Shown here: one piece after another, positions 55,851-64,000 of the stretch
Numbering within the stretch: position 1 is the first letter of the stretch
How the letters are laid out: each line of letters starts with the position of its first letter
Source: Selaginella moellendorffii
Taxonomy: Eukaryota > Streptophyta > Lycopodiopsida > Selaginellales > Selaginellaceae
Direction: 5' to 3'
Assembly (NCBI RefSeq): GCF_000143415.4
Contig: NW_003314271.1
Coordinates: 1 to 64,000, forward strand
Length of the DNA stretch: 64,000 bases
Notes under the pieces: model-generated
What the model was told of the DNA's origin: nothing
What the model saw: only the letters and a program-made list of their open reading frames with translations
The model's database searches: none
Program-made: the position numbers and the translations under genes

Positions 55851-57015
55851 TCGTATTAGCAAATTTCACAAACACTTGCATTCATTTGTGACATGCTTCG
55901 AGGTTGGGCACCACTAAATTATAAACGATGGATAGATAATATCCTTGAGCAACAAATATTGTGGGAAGCTTTTGCAAATCCCTCAAAACACAAACAACTA
56001 GATCTTTCCTCCTATGGCCTACCACACTACCTGATGATTTTCTATGCTTTCCACTGCAGCAAAATGAAAAAAAGAAAACTCGGGAACATGCACCAGCTGA
56101 CCTGAGAGCTCAAAGTCAACGTCAGTGAATGGAAGTCCAATGCAGTTTTTGAAGACTTTCATTTACCTCTTGCAAAAGAACAAACTCTAGCAAGTTAACC
56201 TTAATAAAGCATTGACATTAATGCTTAAACTATGACTTGATCTCAGAATTTTTCTCAAAACCAAATTTACCAAGGCAATGCTGGATAACCAAGTTTACCA
56301 AGGCAATCCTATATTTAGAATCATCAATGAGAAACTGGAAGGTCTGGAGGCAGAAGATCTGGAGGAGTTCAGGAAATGGCTTTTCTAATTTGTCCTTATT
56401 GGCTTCTTGGTTTACATTTTAAAATTTGTCTTTATATGTTTCTTGGTTTTCTTAGTGTAAGTTATGGAATTGTGCCCAGTATTGATACATAATTCTAGTT
56501 TACAGATTTATATTTATATTATTTGCCCATACAGACATTTCAGGATGACCAACTCTATATATAGCAGTTGTTTGTCTTAGTCTTAAGGAACTTTGAGTTT
56601 CAACTCAAGACAAGTGAGTGAGGTGCCATTGTCATACTTGAGCTGAGTTAAAGGCTATTGAGTGTTTCACACAGCAGAGGCTGCAAAACAGAAGAATGTG
56701 AGTGATGAGCTCCTTGATTCCATCCCGGGAGTTCCACAGCAGTTCACATTCCCAGAGCCAACACTAACTTTAGCAGATGAGGCAAAGCCAAGGTGATAGC
56801 CATTGGAAAAAAAACAACACAAGCTCTCAAAATAAACTATCATCAAAGTGATTACAGCATCGAAACTCCTATATATTATTTATCAAAAAAGTTTTCTCTA
56901 CTACCCTAAATTTATAATAGCCGCAATTTATACAAAAAAAAGGCCATAAACTACCCTAAACTCATAATAACCGCAATTTATACAAAAAGAGGCCATAAAC
57001 TAATTCATTACCAGC
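55851..57015. repeat. Duplicated SDR-to-family-B intergenic sequence
   Basis: Inverted relative to 47,830-48,710 and 37,500-38,400. About 300 bases around 56,280-56,580 have no counterpart there and may be an insertion. No gene. Confidence 0.7.
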
Positions 57016-57622
57016 CTAGTCCATCGCCGGCCCGTCGTCAAACTCGTCCGGAAGGCAGTAAAAAAAAAGTAACTCATTAATTGCAACTGGGATGTCATCC
57101 AAAGTACAATTCCTGAAAAATAAAATAAAAATAAAAATATAAAACTAAAGAGAAACAAAAGGAAAACTTACTGTCCAACAGTGACCCAGAACATGCCTTT
57201 AGTTGCTTTACTAAATTCTGCTTTGGCACCATTTGGTAGAAACTGGATATTTGGTTTTTTCTGTTGATATGCTTGTTGTGCCTCCTCTAAGCACACGCCC
57301 TTTAAGTAAGGGGGAAAAGTTACCTCCGCAGGCATATCCTCAGGCCGAGGAAAGTAGACCCTTCGTCCCTAGAAATTAAAGAAAGAAAAATAATATCACA
57401 AAGCCTGAGAGAAATATAAAACTTACATTTCTTTCATAGCAAAACCTGTCCATTGGATATCCTCCATGCTCTCTGTCTGCTTTTTTAACTGCTACATATG
57501 GATATGTAGTCTTCACTCGATCGATACCCCCTAAACAAAGAAAAACAGGAAAAGATCAAATCCATCCAGTTTAAAACACTGCACACCTGAGAGAATTCCT
57601 GGAGATGATCTGGTCTTCATCA
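57016..57622 (-). CDS. Family B gene, copy V: unrecognised conserved protein
   Basis: Minus-strand exons join in frame as DEDQIISRNSL-R; GIDRVKTTYPYVAVKKADRE, HGGYPMDRFCYERN; GRRVYFPRPEDMPAEVTFPP, YLKGVCLEEAQQAYQQKKPN, AKAEFSKATKGMFWVTVG; QNCTLDDIPVAINELLFFYC, LPDEFDDGPAMD, stop at 57016. Introns are 55-80 bases with GT-AG ends. The nine-T run in the last exon is in frame. Same exon structure and length as copy II, with mostly conservative replacements. The protein is acidic at the C-terminus with no membrane segment; family unknown. Exons further upstream (57,650-57,960) may belong to it, but their frames could not be joined with confidence. Confidence 0.5.
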
Positions 57623-57954
57623 CTGGAAAAAGCGTTCACACTGGAGCTAAGAGACGAAACTCAACAACAAACCTGCACCGGCAAACTCAGTAAAGACAAG
57701 AGAGAAAAAACAAGCTTGCACAGTTAGACAGGGGAATCTTTGGCCGTCTCCTTGAGATTCGGCCTTCTCGACCTCCCGAAACACAACAAACCTAGAAAGA
57801 AGCAGCTTGGATGGACAATCCCGCCAGTGAGGATCCCTAAAGAAAAAGAGAGAAAAACGAGGGCTTGTAGAGAAAGCTAGACACAACAAACCTGGAAAGA
57901 ACGGGCAGCGATGGCGAGAGAAAGAACACAATCCCGGAAAAACCTAGAAATCCT

Positions 57955-58420
57955 TCTATCCAACAGCATGGATCGCGCCTCATTTGGCTCAAACGATCCA
58001 ACAGTGTGCATCGTGACTAAAACCTGCAAACTAACCTCTCTTGAGATCAAGCCGGTTGTCCTCCTTAGAAACTCGTAAACTAGCACTTTGTTGTGCGGGC
58101 CGCGGAGCTGGACAAGGTTGTCGTGAGACAAGAAAGGGATGTGTTGCAGAAGTCCCTGCCGCTCTTGTTTATTTCTTCACAGCTACCATCGTCTCCTCTG
58201 TAGACGGAGCCACTCGGCTTTCAGTTTTCATGAAGGAAAACTGGATGAAGAACCGTTGAGACCCGCCGTCAGTAAAAAACCCCCCACAATGATCAGGTCC
58301 ACAGTACTCCAGCAGTGATGCTGGCAGCCAGAAGACCATCTTCGTCACTGTCGGGAACCCTGCTTTGGAGCTTTTGCGGCTTCGATTCTCCAGAAGGAAA
58401 GTGCTTACCGCCACCACCAC
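57955..58420 (-). pseudogene. Receptor-like kinase fragment, copy V
   Basis: Minus-strand pieces MVAVKK, SHDNLVQLRG and KVLVYEFL are the VAVKK strand, the HxNLVxLxG segment and the hinge of a plant receptor-like kinase. They are separated by frame changes and followed by unrelated sequence, so this is a fragment of the kinase N-lobe. Confidence 0.65.
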
Positions 58421-58949
58421 TACTAGCTGTTTAGCTTGGAGGATCGCACAAACATATCTCTGGTGTCATCAAGAAAGCCACGAACCTCCCAACCTAACAG
58501 AGGCAAGAAAAAATATCAGTAGCTGCAGTAACATTGAATCTAAAGACCTACAGCACCAAGAGGCATTGACCCTGGACTGAAAAGACCTCAAACCAGCCAG
58601 CTGTTTCTCAATTAATAACTAACTATTAAAATAGACCAACTTTGGTTCCCGCTATACGAGATGTCACTGAATGCCAGCAGACTATTACTCTTGTCCATGG
58701 GTTAGAAATTCTGGAGAAAAATAAATAATACGCACCTGCAACGATTTAGAAGAAGTCGAGAGAGCAGTGGGGACCATGGTTATGCTGAAATCCAAATTTT
58801 CCGCAAGGAGCTCCCCAGAAAAACTATTCGTCATTGGATATGTCTCTAGACGGTGATAGTAGAGTCTGTGAGTTCCAATTCCAGAAAGAACGCAGGAGGC
58901 CATCCACAAGTAGATAGCTATAATTCCCTCACCTTTATCTGTTTTCTTC

Positions 58950-59132
58950 CAGGATGTGAGGCCGCCGGACGAGCTCTTCCTCCACCGGATCATACAGATT
59001 ACGCTTAGTCAGGAGCTTCATATGCCCTGCACAGACCGATGCGATCAACAACAGCCAAGATGCAAGACCAAGAGAAGAAAATTTCCACTCATGAGCTCGC
59101 CGATGCTTCGTCCGCGCCACAATCTTCTGCAT
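58950..59132 (-). pseudogene. SDR first-exon fragment with intact frame
   Basis: Matches the 5' end of the SDR gene at 50,320-50,498. Here the frame runs from MQKIVARTKHRRA through the hydrophobic helix into NLYDPVEEELVRRPHIL without a break, showing the state before the 10-base deletion in the 50-kb copy. Confidence 0.85.
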
Positions 59133-59135
59133 ATC

Positions 59136-59388
59136 GGGTGGTGGTCTTGTTGATCAAAGGCCGCGAGTGCCGGTATGTGTTCATCCCGGGATGGAGGACA
59201 GATATCTTGAGCCGGGTGGACAAGATGAGTGAAGCTTGCGAGGACGATGTCTAGACGAAGCGGTGGTGATTTCTCCGTTGGTGTGGCACCAGCGGCTTGT
59301 AGAAAGTGGAAGAATTGAGGTGGCTTTTGAGGAGCTGAGTGGTGAAGCTGTATACAATCTTATGGCAAATGCTTGCTCGACCTGAAAA
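59136..59388 (+). pseudogene. PPR 3' tail relic, second copy
   Basis: Near-identical to 50,505-50,760 and placed in the same position beside the SDR fragment and aminopeptidase copy. Confidence 0.9.
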
Positions 59389-59475
59389 GGTGTGATTTTT
59401 CCCAAGCAAATAGCTCGTATATCTATCAAGAAGAATGCAACAACGAGCTTACGATCGCGAACTCCTTGATCTTTC

Positions 59476-62400
59476 TTACGCTGCCAGGCTCTTGGAGGCG
59501 ATCTCAAACACATTCTCTGACAGGCCATCGGTTTTAGCAATGCGTTCCAGTTGAGCCTACAAGGACAAAGTCACACACATTTCAGAAGAAAAGACCTGGA
59601 AAACAAACACTGCTTAACCTTAGCCAGCGATTGTCTGCCTTCATCAAAGCGTTTCCACCTCGACAATGACGATACCATTCGCGATGCCATCTGTGAGGAC
59701 GAAGTTGAGATACGAAGAAAGTGTGCTTGCGAGTTACCTGAGAATTCATTTTGTCCAATTGCAAAGTCACCTCTGCCAGAAACTCGTAGCCAGAGCCATC
59801 TTTAGCGTGAAAGTTGACAGCGGTCCGACAGAAAGGACCGATCAAAGAATACACCTGTGTAGCAAGGGATGTTTTAGCTCCTGAGAAAGGTGATCTGAAA
59901 CACGGAACCTTGTTTGGGTTCTTCATATCGAAGGACGGATGATCTAGCAATCGCCTCATGTTCTTAACATTTCCAGGGATATCAGACATAGATTGTAACA
60001 CCAGCCATTTGTTCACAACCTGCATGTTTTTGCTCAGTCTCCATGAAAAAGGAAGCAAAGGAAATTCTTACCAAAGTTTCGTCCTTCCACTGCTCGTAGA
60101 AGTTTGCCAAAGCTTCATCACGCACGTCCCCAGGATTCTGGCAAAGTGAAGAGAGGGCTGCAAATTGATCTGTCATGTTTGTTGCGCTTTTGTATTCGTT
60201 CAAAGCAAGCTCAGTAGTGTCCGCCTCGTCCAGAGAGCAGAGGTAGCCTGCAAATCACGCACTCAACTCTAAGAGAACAACTATCAAGGAAGCGACTCAC
60301 CGAGAGCGAGGTTTTTTAAGGATCTCCTGGCTTTGTTTTTGTGATCGAATGTGTAGTGCGGATCAGAACTTCGGTTTTCAGTCACCTGCATCAGAAAACG
60401 GATGTCATGGCAGAAACAAACACGATAAGTCTATACTCACAGTTTTCAGGAAATCTTGCTTCAGTTTCGACGCAAGCTCTCTTATCACGAATTTTCGGAC
60501 AGTATGTACTGCATCTGGATCTGCAACCTCCATCAAGTCCATCAGTTCGCTTTCTCCAGGAAGTGTTAGTGCCTTTGCCACAAATTCCTGTAATATGTGA
60601 GCCTAGAAGCATGAGAAAAACATGTCTTATCTAACGAAGAATCGTTGAGAATACTGCGCATGCCTTCCACAAATGCGGATGGAACCGCGAGCTGTTCGTT
60701 TCTTTGTGCTTTCGGAATAAGATCCAGCATAAGTTTTCTTCCCATCGTCTGTCCAGCCTCCCATCTGTTAAACTCGTCGGAGTCATGCGCGAGCAAAAAG
60801 AGCAAATCGTCATCCGTCACAGTTGGCGTCACAAGGCGCACGGGAGCACTAAAGTTTCTTAGGAAAGATGGCACAGGTTTCTCAGGCAAATTGAGAAAAG
60901 TGAACTCTTGCTCTTCCTGCAAAAGTACACTGGTTAGAACACCAAAACCAAACAAGATGCACCCTCACCTTATCAACAACAAGTACTGCTGTCTTTGCAG
61001 GTCCCCCCGCTGTGTCTTTCAATGACTTGAGTGATCCTCCATCAAACAACTCGGTCAACACCATATCTTCGCCTTTTGAATTTAGCAGACCCACAGCCAA
61101 TGGTATTAACGTCGGCTCCTTCACAGGTTGCCCAGGTGTAGAAGGAATTTCTTGCCTAAGGAGAAAACGCAGGAGAAATAAAGAATAGAAAGGCCACCTC
61201 TTACTTGCACTTTACAGTATAGCTACGAGCTGCAGCATCATACGCTGTCGAAACAGTAAGAACGGGTGTTCCAGCTTGAGAATACCTGTAAGAACATGGT
61301 CAGGCAGGTGAACACTTGTGCATTAGCTTACCATCTCAAGAAAACTGAAAGATTGGCGGAATTAGCGTCTCGCATAGCAGCAAAGAAATCCTCACAAGTT
61401 ACAGCTTGTCCGTCGTGACGTTCAAAGTACAAGTCCATGCCCTGTGCAACACCGTCTGCAAAGATATAAGAACACTGAACACAAACCTTCCGAAACCCAT
61501 CTTTCCCAAGCAATGTTTGGTACATGCGAACCACTTCCGCACCCTTTTCATACACCTGTAGACATAGACGTAGAATTAAGACGCCTAACAATGTCGTTTT
61601 CGAACTTCTTACCGTCACTACGTCAATAGTAAGGACAGATAACAAAATGTCAGTCGCGGTAAAACTACAATTCTAAAGCTCATACCCGTATAGAAGTTGT
61701 CCATCTGCAAATAAGCTCTTTTTTAGTAAGAGTTTTTAAAGTTTCGAGTTGAATATCTGATACGAATAGAAAAATTAAGTGAATACAACAGCAAAAAAGA
61801 GACTCACATTCAAGCTCTTGTTCTCCATAGCACCCCTACACCATGCATCAGTTACCAAAAACGAACAAAAACAACGGCATCTTACATGTTGAAATCGGGA
61901 ACAGCGACAATGTTAAACAGGTCAAGATCATACTCCAACCCATACACCTGTGCGAAGTTGAGATAAAAGAGACAGAGAGAGAAAAAAGACTTCTACTTAC
62001 ATCCTCATCCCACTTCATTGAAAGCTTGAGAGCATGCATAGCATGCTCTGTCTTTGGGACGTCTTGTGCAGGAGTCCAAATCCTCAGTTGAACATCCCTT
62101 CCTGAACGCGTTTTAAAAGTATCGTCTCTGGACGTGAGTTGCCCCGCTACCAAGGCAAAGAGGTAGCAAGGCTTTTTGAAAGGATCCTCCCACACAGCAT
62201 AATGAAATCCATTCTGACCACAGCACGTCAGGCTCTACACAATGCCAGTGAAGAAACAATGCCAACCTCGAGGTCTCCGGAGTCTATAAGGTTGCCATTC
62301 GACAAAAGAACGGGATACTGTGCTTTGTCCGCTTCTATCCTGGTAGTGAACTTTGCCATAACGTCTGGCCGATCCTGTAATAGCTCGCCAGAATATCAGC

Positions 62401-62624
62401 CAAACATTGTCACAAACAAAGACCTGATAAAAGGTTATTTTTCTAAAACCTTCAGCTTCGCATTGTGTACAAAACATGCCGCTGGAAGACTTGTAGAGCC
62501 CCTGTTGGAGAAAAAAAAGTAACCATACTAAAAAACTTGATCCCACTTACTTCGAGAGACAAGTTAGTCTCCGGGTGTATCTCAGAGCCAATCTCTAAAT
62601 CAAAAGGCTGAACAGGAAGTGACT
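59476..62624 (-). pseudogene. Aminopeptidase N, copy 3, catalytic exons deleted
   Basis: Close to copies 1 and 2, but a deletion of about 530 bases at 61,738 removes the exons for [23 protein letters not shown] and [10 protein letters not shown], that is all zinc ligands. The 5' exons are also missing: similarity ends at 62,624 in the exon [16 protein letters not shown]. It cannot be an active enzyme. Confidence 0.93.
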
Positions 62625-64000
62625 CATTCTTCTATTTCACAGCCTCTGCCGTGTGAAGCACTAGACAACCTTTAACTCAACTCAGGTATGACAATGGCGC
62701 ACCATAGAAACTCGTTTTGAATTGAAACTCAAAAGTTCCTTAAGACTAAAGGCAAACGATTGCTGGATCTCAGGCCTAGGATTGCCTTGGTAAACTTGGT
62801 TTTGAGAAAAAATTAATGCTTTTTGAGATCAAGTCATAACATCAATGCTTTATTAAGGTTCACTTGTTAGAGTTTGTTCTTTTGCAAGAGGTAAAATGAA
62901 AGTCTTCAAAAACTGTGTTGGACTTTCGTTGATTTCCGTTGACTTTGAGCTCTCAGGTCAGCTGGTGCATGTTCCCTTTCTTTCTTTTTTTTTTTTGTGT
63001 GAGACTCCTTTGATTTTGCTACAGTGGTAAAAAACTGTCAGGTAGTGTGGTAGGCCATAATTGTTTATGTTTGAGGGATTTGCAAAAGCTTCCCACAATA
63101 TTTGTTTCTCAAGGATATTATCTATCTATTGTTTATAATCTTGTGGTGCCCAACCGGGAAGCACGTGACAAATGAATGCAAGTGTTTGTGAAATTTGCTA
63201 ATATGAAAGAACAAGGATTTACTTTGGCATTGATCAAATTTGCAAGAATAGTTCTTGGATGCTGCCCTTCTAGACATCACCTGCACATATCTGCGAGAAA
63301 GAGCTTCCACTGTTCTAAGAGAATCGTCGTCTGATCAGCAAGACATTTACCTCCACGATTTTCTCTGAGGCTTCTGGGACCAGGATCGCTTCCACGAAAA
63401 CTTCTGCGACCTGATCCACGAGCCACAAGACCTTTTAGATGCATGCTTTCCTGCTAGAGTTTCTTACCTTATTTTGACAATTATGGTTAATCACTAGGAC
63501 TTATACTTACTTTCTCTTATTTTCAATCTACATATCTCTTATTAAATGGATATCTAAAGTCTCACAAGAAAGTATTTCATTTATTCAATCATCAAGGTTA
63601 AAACCATAAGTTCCCATGATGACCCAACATCAAAAAGCATGTAAAATGTTTAGTTAGTAAGACAATAAATTTTACTTTAGTCGAGAAAATAATTCAAAGT
63701 AGTAGTTAATGCCGTCCGCAGGCAAGGATCCTTATCGGCACTGGGCAAGATTAGCTCAAATTTGTTGTCATCCCAGACAATATGAGGCGATCAAGAACAC
63801 GAATCCCTCTAAACGCCCCATCCAAATCGTACTAGAAAATTCGGCCCAGCTCTCTAATTGCAAGTAGCTGGATAAAGAACGATATAATTTCCTCTCTTTA
63901 GTTAGCTAGTGTCTCTCTTGGTGAAAAGCTTAAAAGCCAAATGCCGGCCTGAGCTAAGGTTGACCAAGCCACGATAAGTCGAACACTTGGACTTTCTTAA
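62625..64000. repeat. Duplicated block with SDR 3' exons (matches 37,791-39,180)
   Basis: Colinear with 37,791-39,180 up to the last base of the window. The SDR terminal exons lie on the minus strand at about 63,230-63,460 with several differences. Confidence 0.93.

Overview
The window reads as plant nuclear DNA, most likely from a lycophyte of the Selaginella type. Almost every multi-exon gene has very short introns (about 45-70 bases). There is a plant-type glutaminyl cyclase, an NT-C2 protein of plant architecture and an intronless PPR protein without a DYW tail. A CFAP77-like axonemal protein fits a plant with swimming sperm. The species call is inference from gene content and intron style; no database was searched.

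Region 1 (1-13.2 kb) is compact and ordinary: the 3' end of a cytosolic aspartyl-tRNA synthetase (+), a CFAP77-like gene (-), a glutaminyl-peptide cyclotransferase (+), a small one-helix membrane protein (-), an NT-C2 domain protein (+), the splicing factor SMU1 (-) and a large PPR protein (+). Neighbours alternate strands; CFAP77/cyclotransferase and SMU1/PPR share short divergent promoters.

Region 2 (13.2-23 kb) is a graveyard: relics of aminopeptidase N and SMU1, a 35-bp perfect hairpin, two copies of a nuclease-like/pseudokinase gene, one exon of a ROK1/DDX52-type helicase, and a broken second PPR gene carrying the same in-frame 48-bp minisatellite as the first.

Region 3 (23-64 kb) is built from segmental duplication of a small gene block: PPR 3' tail, M1 aminopeptidase N, an atypical SDR (Tic62/At2g34460-like), and an unrecognised gene called family B here with adjoining receptor-kinase fragments. 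Aminopeptidase N occurs as one apparently intact copy (23.1-27.6 kb), one with a damaged first exon (50.9-55.3 kb), one that lost the zinc-binding exons (59.5-62.6 kb) and a 5' fragment (39.3-40.1 kb). The 3' exons of the SDR gene occur four times and family B five times. In between lie a 5-kb AT-rich tandemly duplicated block with a long (AT)n tract, Ty1/copia fragments, a miniature LTR element, and a DJ-1/PfpI gene.

No operon-like system or CRISPR is present. The most unusual content is family B, the nuclease-like/pseudokinase pair, and the well-marked breakpoints of the duplicated blocks.
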